Positions 1 to 8,307 of a stretch of DNA of 64,000 bases are shown here, piece by piece. The position numbers and the translations under genes were made by a program. The DNA is from LMDS01 sp964249855 (lineage in GTDB: Bacteria > Pseudomonadota > Gammaproteobacteria > Burkholderiales > Burkholderiaceae_C): NCBI GenBank assembly GCA_964249855.1, contig CAXUDL010000009.1, forward strand, positions 62,001 through 126,000, read 5' to 3'. The first letter of the stretch is position 1; the number at the start of each line of letters is the position of its first letter. The notes under the pieces were generated by a model. The model searched no databases. It was not told the origin of the DNA and was given only the letters and a program-made list of their open reading frames with translations.

Positions 1-368
1 TCGGACTCGACCGGCCCGAAGGCGGCGTCTTCACGCTCGCCGCCTGGCACGGCGACACGCTCGCGGGCGCGGTGAGCTGCGAGCGCGACACCAGGGTCAA
101 GATCCGGCACGTCGTCCACCTGACCGCGATGATGGTCGACGGCACGCTCGTCGGCCGCGGCATCGGCAGCGCGCTGCTCGCGGCTGCGCTCGAGGCCTGC
201 CGCGAAGCCGACGGCGTCGAGCAGGTCACGCTCAACGTCACCGCGAGCAACGTCGCGGCGGTCCGGCTCTACGAGCGCTGCGGCTTCGTGCGCTACGGCT
301 CGCTGGAGCGCGCGATGCGCCTGGGCGACCGCTACGTCACCAAGGACCAGATGGTCCGCGTGCTGTAG
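1..368 (+). CDS. GNAT-family N-acetyltransferase, 5' truncated
   Basis: This is the C-terminal part of an acetyltransferase of the GNAT superfamily, which moves an acetyl group from acetyl-CoA to an amine. The reading frame is open back to the window edge, so the N-terminus lies outside. The visible part has the acetyl-CoA pyrophosphate-binding motif A, GRGIGSALL, followed by a helix. It also has the typical late-domain segment NVTASNVAAVRLYERCGFV, where Asn and Tyr-Glu-Arg-Cys-Gly-Phe mark motif B. An internal GTG at 72 could be mistaken for the start, but sequence upstream of it still reads as protein. The gene converges on ppsA with 21 bases between the stops. The substrate cannot be told from this fragment. 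Confidence 0.8.
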   Translation, partial: GLDRPEGGVFTLAAWHGDTLAGAVSCERDTRVKIRHVVHLTAMMVDGTLVGRGIGSALLAAALEACREADGVEQVTLNVTASNVAAVRLYERCGFVRYGSLERAMRLGDRYVTKDQMVRVL

Positions 369-389
369 CGGCCGGCCGGGCGCGGGGGC

Positions 390-2798
390 TCAACGCGTCG
401 CCAAGCGCTTCCAGGTCTCGACGACCGTGTCGGGGTTGAGCGAGATCGAGACGATGCCCTCCTGCGCCAGCCAGTCGGCGAAGTCGGGGTGGTCGCTCGG
501 CCCCTGGCCGCAAATGCCGACGTACTTGCCCACCGCACGGCAGGCGGCGATGGCGCGCGAGATCATCGCCTTGACGGCCGGATCGCGCTCGTCGAAGTCC
601 TTCGCCAGCAGCTCCATGCCCGAGTCGCGGTCGAGGCCGAGCGTCAGCTGCGTCAGGTCGTTCGAGCCGATCGACATGCCGTCGAAGTACTCGAGAAACT
701 GCTCGGCGAGGATCGCATTGCTCGGCACCTCGCACATCATGATCACCTTCAGGCCGTCGGTGCCGCCCTGCGACGAACGCTTCAAGCCGCGGTCGGCGAG
801 CATGCCGACGACCGCCTTGGCCTGGCCGAGCGTGCGCACGAAGGGCACCATGATCTCGACGTTGTTGAGGCCCATGTCGGTCCGCACCCGGCGCAGCGCC
901 TCGCACTCCATCGCGAACGCCTCGCCGAACGCTTCGCTCACGTATCGCGATGCGCCGCGGAAGCCGAGCATCGGGTTCTCTTCCTCGGGCTCGTAGCGCG
1001 AGCCGCCGATCAGCTTCCTGTACTCGTTGCTCTTGAAGTCCGAGAGCCGCACGATCACCGGCTTGGGCCAGAAGGCCGCTGCGATCGTCGCGACGCCTTC
1101 GGTCAATTTGTCCACATAGAACGCCCGCGGCGACGCGTGGCCGCGCGCGACGCTCTCGACCGCCTTCTTCAGGTCGCTGTCGATGTTCGGATAGTCGAGG
1201 ATCGCCTTCGGATGGACGCCGATGTTGTTGTTGATGATGAACTCGAGCCGCGCCAGGCCGACGCCGTTGTTGGGCATCTGCGCGAAGTCGAACGCGAGCT
1301 GCGGGTTGCCGACGTTCATCATGATCTTGATCGGGCAGTACGGCATCTCGCCGCGCTCGACCTCGGTGACCTCGGTCTCGAGCAGGCCGTCGTAGATGTA
1401 GCCCGTATCGCCCTCCGAGCACGCGACCGTGACGAGCGCGCCGGGCTGCAGCACCTCGGTGGCGTCGCCGCAGCCGACGACCGCCGGAATGCCGAGCTCG
1501 CGGGCGATGATCGCCGCGTGGCAGGTACGGCCGCCGCGGTTGGTGACGATCGCCGAGGCGCGCTTCATCACCGGCTCCCAGTTCGGATCGGTCATGTCGG
1601 TGACGAGCACGTCGCCGGCCTCGACCACGTCCATGTCGGCGATGTTGTGGACGATGCGGACCGGCCCGGTGCCGATCTTCTGGCCGATCGCGCGGCCCTC
1701 TGACAGCACCGTGCCCGTGCCCTTCAACTTGTAGCGCTGCTCGGCCTTGCCTTCCTGCTGGCTCTTCACCGTCTCCGGGCGCGCCTGCAGGATGTAGAGC
1801 TTGCCGTCGGCGCCGTCCTTGCCCCACTCGATGTCCATCGGCCGGCCGTAATGCTTCTCGATCGTCAGCGCGTAGGCGGCGAGGTCGACGACGTCGGCGT
1901 CGGTCAGCGAATAGCGGTTGCGGTGCTCGTGCGGCGTGTCCACGGTCTTCACGAGCCGGCCGCTCGCCACCTTCTCCTCGGGCGTGGCGAACTCCATCTT
2001 GATGAGTTTCGAGCCGAGGTTGCGGCGGATGATCGCCTGCTTGCCGTTGCGCAGCGCCGGCTTGTGGACGTAGAACTCGTCGGGGTTGACGGCGCCCTGC
2101 ACCACGGTCTCGCCGAGGCCGTAGCTCGAGGTGATGAAGACGACGTCGGCAAAGCCGCTCTCGGTGTCGATCGTGAACATCACGCCGGCAGCGCCGAGGT
2201 CCGAGCGCACCATGCGCTGCACGCCGGCGGACAGCGCGACATCGGAATGCGCGAAGCCCTTGTGGACGCGGTAGCTGATCGCGCGGTCGTTGTAGAGACT
2301 CGCGAAGACCTCCTTCATCTTTGCGAGCACCTCGTCGATGCCGACGACGTTGAGGAAGGTCTCCTGCTGGCCCGCGAAAGACGCGTCGGGCAAGTCCTCG
2401 GCGGTCGCCGACGAGCGCACCGCGAACGACGCGCCGGGATGGCCCTCGGTCAGCTTCGCGAACTCGGCGGTGATCGCGGCGTCGAGATCGTCCGGGAACG
2501 GCGTCGATTCGATCCAGCGGCGGATCTCGGCACCGGCGACGGCGAGCGCGCGAACGTCGTCGGTGTTCAGCGTCGAGAGCCGGTCCTCGATCCTCGCGGC
2601 GAGGCCCTGGTGCTTCAGGAACTCGCGGAAGGCGTGCGCCGTGGTGGCGAAGCCGCCAGGCACGCGAACGCCCGATGCGGCCAGTTGGCTGATCATTTCG
2701 CCGAGTGAGGCGTTCTTGCCGCCCACCGACTCGACGTCGGTCATTCTCAGGTGCTCGAACGGGACGACCAGGGCGGTCGCCAAAGGATTGCTGGACAT
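390..2798 (-). CDS. ppsA: Phosphoenolpyruvate synthase
   Basis: The enzyme makes phosphoenolpyruvate from pyruvate and ATP, giving AMP and phosphate, and opens gluconeogenesis in the cytoplasm. The 802-residue protein is close to the E. coli length of 792. It starts with the ATP-grasp nucleotide-binding domain (ESVGGKNASLGEM near residue 25; SFAVRSSATAEDLPDASFAG near 124-143). The central swivelling domain has the phosphohistidine in GGRTCHAAI, His at about 427 against E. coli His421. A C-terminal PEP/pyruvate barrel follows, with GSNDLTQLTLGLDRD. The ATG at 2798 was chosen because GGAG lies just upstream and the family's N-terminus begins there; the frame extends a further 17 codons without homology. 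It diverges from ppsR, whose product controls this enzyme. Confidence 0.97.
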   Translation of the reverse strand: MSSNPLATALVVPFEHLRMTDVESVGGKNASLGEMISQLAASGVRVPGGFATTAHAFREFLKHQGLAARIEDRLSTLNTDDVRALAVAGAEIRRWIESTPFPDDLDAAITAEFAKLTEGHPGASFAVRSSATAEDLPDASFAGQQETFLNVVGIDEVLAKMKEVFASLYNDRAISYRVHKGFAHSDVALSAGVQRMVRSDLGAAGVMFTIDTESGFADVVFITSSYGLGETVVQGAVNPDEFYVHKPALRNGKQAIIRRNLGSKLIKMEFATPEEKVASGRLVKTVDTPHEHRNRYSLTDADVVDLAAYALTIEKHYGRPMDIEWGKDGADGKLYILQARPETVKSQQEGKAEQRYKLKGTGTVLSEGRAIGQKIGTGPVRIVHNIADMDVVEAGDVLVTDMTDPNWEPVMKRASAIVTNRGGRTCHAAIIARELGIPAVVGCGDATEVLQPGALVTVACSEGDTGYIYDGLLETEVTEVERGEMPYCPIKIMMNVGNPQLAFDFAQMPNNGVGLARLEFIINNNIGVHPKAILDYPNIDSDLKKAVESVARGHASPRAFYVDKLTEGVATIAAAFWPKPVIVRLSDFKSNEYRKLIGGSRYEPEEENPMLGFRGASRYVSEAFGEAFAMECEALRRVRTDMGLNNVEIMVPFVRTLGQAKAVVGMLADRGLKRSSQGGTDGLKVIMMCEVPSNAILAEQFLEYFDGMSIGSNDLTQLTLGLDRDSGMELLAKDFDERDPAVKAMISRAIAACRAVGKYVGICGQGPSDHPDFADWLAQEGIVSISLNPDTVVETWKRLATR

Positions 2799-3021
2799 GG
2801 GAAGGCTCCGGGATGACAAAGAATCGGTGCTTCCCGACCATGCGTGCACCTGCCCGAGCGCGGCTCGAGGGCGGGGCCGACGACTTCGGCGCTCCTCGCC
2901 CGGACCGGCGCGAGGCGAGGTCGTTGGTGGGCGGCGTTCATCGAAGGATCGAGCGGAAGATTGCGGGCGATTCTAGGGGAACTGCCTATCATCGACTCCC
3001 CGATCGCCGGAGCCTCGCCCC

Positions 3022-3843
3022 ATGGCCCAACGCACCGTGTTTTTCATCTCGGACGGCACCGGCATCACGGCCGAAACCTTCGGCAATTCGATCCTCTCGC
3101 AATTCGCGGTCAAGCCGCGCCATGTCCGCCGGCCCTTCATCGACACGCCGGACAAGGCGCATCAGGTGCTGCGCGAGATCAACCACAACGCCGACGCCGA
3201 AGGCCGCAAGCCCATCGTCTTCCTGACGCTCGTCGACCCGGAAATCCTCGCGATCCTGAAGAACGACAACCGCGGCCTGGTGCTCGACCTCTTCAACACC
3301 TTCATCGAGCCGCTGGAAGCCGAATTCCAGATGACCTCGAACCACCGCGTCGGCCGCTTCGTCGACGTGTCGAAGAGCCAGGAATACACCGACCGGATCG
3401 AGGCGATCAACTTCTCACTCGCGCACGACGACGGCCAGTCGTCGAAGAACCTGTCGCAGGCCGACGTGATCCTGGTGGGCGTGAGCCGCAGCGGCAAGAC
3501 GCCGACCTCGCTCTATCTCGCGATGCAGCACGGCATCAAGGCCGCCAACTATCCGCTGATTCCCGAGGACTTCGACCGCGGCCAGATTCCCGCCTCGCTC
3601 GCGCCGTACAAGAGCAAGTGCTTCGGCCTGACGATCGACGCCGACCGGCTCGCGAGCATCCGCAACGAACGCCGGCCGAACAGCCGCTACGCGTCGCTCG
3701 AGAACTGCCGCGAGGAGGTCCGCGCCGCCGAGGCGATGATGCGGCGCGAAGGCATCGACTGGCTGTCGTCGACGCACAAGTCGATCGAGGAGATCGCGGC
3801 GACCATCCTGCGCGACTTGCGGCCGGACCGGCTGACGTACTGA
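3022..3843 (+). CDS. ppsR: PEP synthase regulatory protein (bifunctional kinase/pyrophosphorylase)
   Basis: This 273-residue protein belongs to the DUF299/PSRP family. In characterised members it inactivates PEP synthase by ADP-dependent threonine phosphorylation and reactivates it by phosphate-dependent dephosphorylation. The N-terminus FFISDGTGITAETFG is a family hallmark, and a P-loop-like GVSRSGKTPTS lies at about 153-162. The C-terminus ends in the usual helix with ERRPNSRYAS before it. The length is standard. It is divergently transcribed from ppsA across 223 bases, the usual betaproteobacterial arrangement of enzyme and regulator. It acts in the cytoplasm on the phosphohistidine-domain threonine of PpsA; here that residue lies in the GGRTCHA motif, two before the catalytic His. 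Confidence 0.95.
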   Translation: MAQRTVFFISDGTGITAETFGNSILSQFAVKPRHVRRPFIDTPDKAHQVLREINHNADAEGRKPIVFLTLVDPEILAILKNDNRGLVLDLFNTFIEPLEAEFQMTSNHRVGRFVDVSKSQEYTDRIEAINFSLAHDDGQSSKNLSQADVILVGVSRSGKTPTSLYLAMQHGIKAANYPLIPEDFDRGQIPASLAPYKSKCFGLTIDADRLASIRNERRPNSRYASLENCREEVRAAEAMMRREGIDWLSSTHKSIEEIAATILRDLRPDRLTY

Positions 3844-3889
3844 AGGGCGCAGCGCTTCATTCCCATTGCATCGCTCGCTGCGGTCTATC

Positions 3890-3903
3890 CTTGCGAACTC
3901 AAG
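3890..3903. promoter_or_regulatory. Imperfect inverted repeat upstream of the MarR gene (possible operator)
   Basis: CTTG and CAAG arms are separated by six bases, 22 bases before the MarR-family ATG at 3925. MarR proteins bind short dyads and often repress their own gene. The arms are only four bases, so chance is a real alternative. Confidence 0.2.
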
Positions 3904-3924
3904 TACCTCTCAAAGATCCGTGGA

Positions 3925-4377
3925 ATGAAGTCCAAGCCGGTCGCACAGCCCACCACCACGGCGCTCGACTTCTGCCTCTGCCTGTCGTACACCCACGCCC
4001 TGCTCACCCGTCGCCTCGACAACGCGTTGGCGAGTCTGCACGGCTTGAGCTTCGGGGACTTCGCGGTGCTGGGCCATCTCAGTCGGGCGCCCGACACGAA
4101 GCTGCGGCGCATCGATCTCGCCGAGCGCATGGGCTTGACGGCGTCGGGCGTCACGCGGACGCTGCTGCCGCTCGAGAAGCTGGGACTCGTGTCGCGCGAG
4201 GCCGACGCACGCGACGCGCGGGTGGCGCATGCGTGCCTGACCAAAGCGGGTCAGCGGCTGCTGGCGCACGCCACGACGACCGCGGCCCAGGTCAGCGAGA
4301 ACATGCTGCAGGCGGCGTCCGGCACGCAGATCGACGACTTCGCGAGACTGCTCGGCCGGATCGCCGCCCTGCGCTGA
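3925..4377 (+). CDS. MarR-family transcriptional regulator
   Basis: This 150-residue protein has the MarR architecture: a dimerising N-terminal helix region, a winged helix-turn-helix at about 60-110 and a C-terminal helix pair. The recognition part reads RRIDLAERMGLTASGVTRTL, followed by a wing with LGLVSREADARDARVAHACL. That matches the family pattern LxxxGLVxRxxxxxDxR. Such proteins are cytoplasmic dimers that repress nearby genes until a small ligand binds. No obvious target gene sits beside it: ppsR is upstream in the same orientation with 81 bases between, and the gene converges on the TrmH-family gene with 12 bases between stops. The ligand and regulon are unknown. The ATG has a weak ribosome binding site (GTGGA). 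Confidence 0.88.
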   Translation: MKSKPVAQPTTTALDFCLCLSYTHALLTRRLDNALASLHGLSFGDFAVLGHLSRAPDTKLRRIDLAERMGLTASGVTRTLLPLEKLGLVSREADARDARVAHACLTKAGQRLLAHATTTAAQVSENMLQAASGTQIDDFARLLGRIAALR

Positions 4378-4389
4378 CGCGGCGTTCGG

Positions 4390-5175
4390 TCAGCGCGTCG
4401 CCAGCCGCTGCCGCGCCGACTCGTAGAAGCAGACTGCCGCCGCCGCGGCGACGTTGAGCGATTCCTCGCCGCCCGGTTGCGGAATGCGCAGCGTCGCGCC
4501 GCAGCGCGCAGCGAGCGCCGCCGCCACGCCCTGCCCTTCGTGGCCCAGGACCCAGGCGCACGGCCAGGGCAGCACGGTCTCGTGGATCGCGGCGGCGGCG
4601 CGCGGGCTCGTCGCGAGCAGCGGCACGTCCCACGCCGCCAGACCGTCGTGGTCGAGCCCTTCGACCAGATGCAATCCGAAATGCGCACCCATCGCGCCAC
4701 GCAGGACCTTCGGCGACCAGAGCGCGACCGTTCCCTTCAGCGCGACGACCTGCGCGAGACCGAACGCGGCGGCGCTGCGCAGGATCGTGCCGACGTTGCC
4801 CGCGTCCTGCAGCCGGTCGAGCACGACGCTCGCGACGCCCGGCAGCAACGCAGCCGACCCGGGCCACGGCACGACGAAGCCGATCGGTGCGGGCGACTCG
4901 AGCGTACTGATGGCGCCGAGCAAGCCGTCGGCGACGACCGCCACCTGCTCGGCCCGTGCCGCGAGCTCGCGCAACGCTGCGTCCTGCCATGCCGATGCGC
5001 CGATCACCGCGAGCGGGATCGCACCGCCGCGGCCGGCGCGCGCGACGCAGAGATGCTCGCCCTCGATCCAGATCTCGCCGACGCGCCGGTACGCCGCCGG
5101 ATCGCCGGCCAGACGCCGCAGGCGGACGAGCAGCGGGTTGTCGGCCGACACGACCGTGCGGACCTTGGCCGCCAC
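4390..5175 (-). CDS. TrmH/SpoU-family RNA 2'-O-methyltransferase
   Basis: The product is a SPOUT-class methyltransferase that uses S-adenosylmethionine to methylate a ribose 2'-OH in rRNA or tRNA. All three family motifs are present: DRLQDAGNVGTILRSAAAFG (motif 1), LGHEGQGV (motif 2) and PQPGGEESLNVAAAAAV (motif 3), which form the deep trefoil knot that binds the methyl donor. The N-terminal 100 residues look like a small substrate-binding domain (NPLLVRLRRL, EGEHLC), as in RlmB/TsnR-like proteins. I chose the GTG at 5175, just after the rnhB stop at 5181, because upstream codons overlap rnhB and lack homology. It is the last gene of the lpx-rnhB train. Which RNA position it modifies is not clear. 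Confidence 0.88.
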   Translation of the reverse strand: MAAKVRTVVSADNPLLVRLRRLAGDPAAYRRVGEIWIEGEHLCVARAGRGGAIPLAVIGASAWQDAALRELAARAEQVAVVADGLLGAISTLESPAPIGFVVPWPGSAALLPGVASVVLDRLQDAGNVGTILRSAAAFGLAQVVALKGTVALWSPKVLRGAMGAHFGLHLVEGLDHDGLAAWDVPLLATSPRAAAAIHETVLPWPCAWVLGHEGQGVAAALAARCGATLRIPQPGGEESLNVAAAAAVCFYESARQRLATR

Positions 5176-5180
5176 CGCCG

Positions 5181-5858
5181 TCAGCCGCGGACGATCGCCG
5201 CGATGTCGGCCGGCAGATGGCTCTCGATCGACATCGATCGCAGCGCATAGACCTCGCGCACCGGCGCGAAGCTGCGCCGATGGTGGCGGCACGCGCCGTG
5301 GCGGCGCAGCGCGTCGAGATGCTCGGGCGTCGAATAGCCCTTGTGGCCCTTGAAGCCGTATTCGGGATGCTCGGCGTCGAGCTGCAGGCAGAGCCGGTCG
5401 CGATGGACCTTGGCGAGGATCGATGCCGCGGAGATGGACCGCACCTTGGCGTCGCCGCCGACGATCGCCTCGGCGTCGACGTCGAGCGCCGGGATGCGGT
5501 TGCCGTCGACGAGCACTTTCATCGGCCGCAAGCGCAGGCCCTCGACCGCGCGGCGCATCGCGAGCAGCGTCGCGTGGTAGATGTTGAGCCGGTCGATCTC
5601 GTCGACGCTCGCCTCGGCGATGAAGACGCAGAGCGCCCTGGCGATGATGTCGTCGTAGAGCCGCTCGCGCTGCGCCGCGGTCAGCGCCTTCGAGTCGTTG
5701 AGGCCGCGCACCATCCGGCGCTCGTCCAGGATGACCGCGGCGGCGACGACGGGACCGGCGAGCGGCCCGCGGCCCGCTTCGTCGACGCCCGCCATCGGTC
5801 CGTCGACCCGTGGACCGGAGCCGAACTGGTCAGCGGTCCAGTAGCGTTTGGAGGGCAT
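5181..5858 (-). CDS. rnhB: Ribonuclease HII
   Basis: RNase HII cuts the RNA strand of RNA-DNA hybrids and starts removal of single ribonucleotides left in DNA. The 225-residue protein has the metal-binding motif GVDEAGRGPLAGPVV near residue 24, where Asp-Glu and the following Gly define type 2 enzymes. Further acidic residues lie in VLVDGNRIP and in the SAASILAKVHRD segment, both family signatures. The start at 5858 gives a 29-base overlap with the end of lpxB. A shorter protein starting at the methionine just before GVDEAG (5795) would remove the overlap, so the start is uncertain. Linkage to lpxB is typical of many proteobacteria. Confidence 0.95.
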   Translation of the reverse strand: MPSKRYWTADQFGSGPRVDGPMAGVDEAGRGPLAGPVVAAAVILDERRMVRGLNDSKALTAAQRERLYDDIIARALCVFIAEASVDEIDRLNIYHATLLAMRRAVEGLRLRPMKVLVDGNRIPALDVDAEAIVGGDAKVRSISAASILAKVHRDRLCLQLDAEHPEYGFKGHKGYSTPEHLDALRRHGACRHHRRSFAPVREVYALRSMSIESHLPADIAAIVRG

Positions 5859-6993
5859 CGGTCGCTGCCTCGGCAGTGTTGCAGCGCAAGGTGCGGTGCA
5901 GGGTGTCGAACCGCCGGCCGAGAGCCGCGGCGGCGTCGGGATCGTCGAGCCAGGCGAAGGCTGCTGCGGCGATTTTGCTGGGCGTCGCGTCGCCCTGCAA
6001 CAGCTCGGGCACCGCGAAGTCGCGCAACAGGATGTTCGGCAGACCGACCCACGGCTGGTAGTTCATGCGCTTCATCATCTGCCAGCTGAGCGGGTGCATC
6101 GCGTAGGTGATGACCATCGGCCGCCGGAAGAGCGCGGCTTCGAGCGTTGCCGTGCCGCTCGCGATCAGCGTCACGTCGCAAGCGGCGAGCGCCTCGTGCG
6201 ACCGCCCGTCGAGGAGCTCGATGCGGACGTCGGCGGCATGGCGCCGGCGCAGCGGTTCGATCAGGTGACGCAAACCGGGGACGACCGGCAGCACGAAGCG
6301 CAGGCCGGGCCGCTGTCGGTGCATCTCGGCCGCAGCCTGCAGGATCCGCGGGGCGATGTACTGGACCTCCGAGCGGCGGCTGCCCGGGAGGAGCGCGACG
6401 ACCGTCTCGTCGGCGCCAAGGCCGAGCGCGTCGCGACTCGCCGCCCGCGGCGCCTCGAGCGGAATCTCGTCGGCGAGCGGATGGCCGACATACGCCGCGG
6501 CGATCCCCTTCTTCGCGTAGATCGCCGGCTCGAACGGGAACAGGCACAGCACCAGGTCGGTCGCCGCGCGGATCTTCTCGATGCGCTTGCCGCGCCATGC
6601 CCAGATCGACGGGCTGACGAAGTGCACCGTCTTCAGGCCGTGCGCCTTCAGGCGCGCCTCAAGGTCGAGATTGAAGTCGGGCGCGTCGACGCCGACGAAC
6701 GCATCGGGCCGCGAGGGGCCGGTCGCCTTCATCAACCGCTCGGCGAGCTGCGAGCGGATCGCGGCGATCTCGCGGTAATGGCTCACGACCTCGACGTAGC
6801 CGCGCACCGCGAGCTTGTCGTGCGGCCACCAGGCGTCGAAGCCGCGGGCAGCCATCCTCGGCCCGCCGATGCCCTCGGCGCAAAGACCCGGCCAGCGTCG
6901 GTGCAGGCCGTCGAGCAGCAGGCCGGCAAGCAGATCACCCGAGGTTTCGCCTGCGACCATCGCCAAGCGCGGCGCACGCATCACGGCGGCCAT
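5830..6993 (-). CDS. lpxB: Lipid-A-disaccharide synthase
   Basis: LpxB joins UDP-2,3-diacylglucosamine to lipid X (2,3-diacylglucosamine-1-phosphate), forming the beta-1,6 disaccharide of lipid A at the inner face of the cytoplasmic membrane. The 387-residue length matches the GT19 family. Signatures include the N-terminal VAGETSGDLLAGLL, the central HFVSPSIWAWRGKRI, FPFEPAIYAKKGIAAAYVGHP and LLPGSRRSEV, and the donor-site stretch SGTATLEAAL. It lies 8 bases downstream of lpxA, so the two are certainly one transcript. The end overlaps the assigned rnhB start. Confidence 0.97.
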   Translation of the reverse strand: MAAVMRAPRLAMVAGETSGDLLAGLLLDGLHRRWPGLCAEGIGGPRMAARGFDAWWPHDKLAVRGYVEVVSHYREIAAIRSQLAERLMKATGPSRPDAFVGVDAPDFNLDLEARLKAHGLKTVHFVSPSIWAWRGKRIEKIRAATDLVLCLFPFEPAIYAKKGIAAAYVGHPLADEIPLEAPRAASRDALGLGADETVVALLPGSRRSEVQYIAPRILQAAAEMHRQRPGLRFVLPVVPGLRHLIEPLRRRHAADVRIELLDGRSHEALAACDVTLIASGTATLEAALFRRPMVITYAMHPLSWQMMKRMNYQPWVGLPNILLRDFAVPELLQGDATPSKIAAAAFAWLDDPDAAAALGRRFDTLHRTLRCNTAEAATDALQTLLDR

Positions 6994-7001
6994 GGCGTCG
7001 A

Positions 7002-7793
7002 TCAGCGGACGATGCCGCGCTCGGCTTCGGCGAGGAAGCGGCTCATCGTCGCGACATCCTCGGCCGCGGCCGGCACCTGCTCGGCGAGCTCGGCGATCGC
7101 CCCGCGCGACGCCTCGAGCGTCAAGCCGTTGCGGTAGAGCAGCCGGTGCATCTGCTTGACTGCCGCGATGCGCTCCGGCCCGAAGCCGCGGCGCCGCAGG
7201 CCTTCGACGTTGAAGCCGCGCACCGCGAGCGGATTGCCGTCGACGAGCATGAAGGGCGGCACGTCCTGCGAGACGGCGCTCGCGAAGCCGGCGAACGCAT
7301 GGGCGCCGATCTTCACGAACTGGTGGACGCCGGTCAGCCCGCCGACGATCACCCAGTCGCCCAGATGCACGTGACCGCCGAGCGTCGCGTTGTTGGCCAG
7401 CTGCGTGTGGTCACCGATCCGGCAGTCGTGCGCGACGTGGACGTAGGCCATGATCCAGTTGTCGTCGCCGATCCTGGTCACGCCACCATCCTGCGCGGTG
7501 CCGATGTTGAAGGTGCAGAACTCGCGGATCGTGTTGCGGTCGCCGATGACGAGCTCGGTCGGCTCGCCGGCGTACTTCTTGTCCTGCGGAACGGCGCCGA
7601 GCGAGCAGAACTGGAAGATGCGGTTGTCGCGGCCGATCGTGGTGCGGCCCTCGATGACGCAATGCGGCCCGACGTCGGTGCCGGCGCCGATCGAGACGCC
7701 GGCGCGGACGATCGCGTAGGCGCCGATCGAGACGCCGTCGTCGAGCCGGGCACCGGCCTCGACGATCGCGGTCGGGTGAATGGTCGTCGCCAT
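7002..7793 (-). CDS. lpxA: UDP-N-acetylglucosamine acyltransferase
   Basis: LpxA performs the first step of lipid A synthesis, moving a 3-hydroxyacyl chain from acyl carrier protein to the 3-OH of UDP-GlcNAc. The 263-residue protein is built from left-handed beta-helix hexapeptide repeats (visible as repeated I-G-x-x-x-x units from residue 5 to about 185), followed by an alpha-helical C-terminus. The catalytic base is His122 in AYVHVAHDCRIG, equivalent to His125 in E. coli. HQFVKIGAHAFAG and QDVPPFMLVDGNP are also conserved. It lies between fabZ and lpxB. FabZ competes for the same hydroxyacyl-ACP, so co-transcription may help balance lipid A and phospholipid synthesis. Confidence 0.97.
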   Translation of the reverse strand: MATTIHPTAIVEAGARLDDGVSIGAYAIVRAGVSIGAGTDVGPHCVIEGRTTIGRDNRIFQFCSLGAVPQDKKYAGEPTELVIGDRNTIREFCTFNIGTAQDGGVTRIGDDNWIMAYVHVAHDCRIGDHTQLANNATLGGHVHLGDWVIVGGLTGVHQFVKIGAHAFAGFASAVSQDVPPFMLVDGNPLAVRGFNVEGLRRRGFGPERIAAVKQMHRLLYRNGLTLEASRGAIAELAEQVPAAAEDVATMSRFLAEAERGIVR

Positions 7794-7812
7794 CGTCTGC
7801 CGAACCGATCGC

Positions 7813-8307
7813 TCAAGCCACGCGCCGCATCGTGCACATCAGGTCGGCCTGCACCGCCGTCGTGCCGCCGACGGTCGCGTGCGTCGTGAACTTGACGATG
7901 TTGGCCTTGGCGCGGTCGAGCGTCGCGTGCAGCAGCAGCTGGTCGCCCGGCTCGACCGGCCGCTTGAAGCGTGCGTTGTCGATGCCGACGAAGTAGAAGA
8001 CCGTGTTCTCGTCGGGCACTTCGGCGAGCTTCTGGAAGGCGAGGATGGCGCAGGCCTGCGCGAGCGCCTCGAGCATCAGCACGCCCGGCATCACCGGCCG
8101 CGCCGGAAAGTGGCCGGTGAAGAACGGCTCGTTGATCGTCACGTTCTTGAGCGCGACGATGCGCTTGCCCTCTTCGAGCTCGAGAACGCGGTCGACCAGC
8201 AGGAACGGGTAGCGGTGCGGCAGCCGCTTGAGGATGTCGTGGATGTCCATCGTCTTCACGAGGCTCTCTCCGGTCGACGCGGGGATCGCGTCGGTGGGCG
8301 GCGTCAT
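7813..8307 (-). CDS. fabZ: 3-hydroxyacyl-[acyl-carrier-protein] dehydratase
   Basis: FabZ removes water from 3-hydroxyacyl-ACP in fatty acid elongation. The hotdog-fold core is clear: LPHRYPFLLVDR, the active-site His in FFTGHFPARPVMPGV and the Glu in LMLEALAQA, then the partner segment FVGIDNARFKRPVEPGD. The ATG at 8307 overlaps the lpxD stop (ATGA) and has GGGAG five bases upstream, giving 164 residues. That is about 15-20 longer than usual. A GTG at 8259, behind GGAGAG, or the ATG at 8250 would give a standard-length protein. The overlap suggests translational coupling to lpxD. Confidence 0.96.
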   Translation of the reverse strand: MTPPTDAIPASTGESLVKTMDIHDILKRLPHRYPFLLVDRVLELEEGKRIVALKNVTINEPFFTGHFPARPVMPGVLMLEALAQACAILAFQKLAEVPDENTVFYFVGIDNARFKRPVEPGDQLLLHATLDRAKANIVKFTTHATVGGTTAVQADLMCTMRRVA

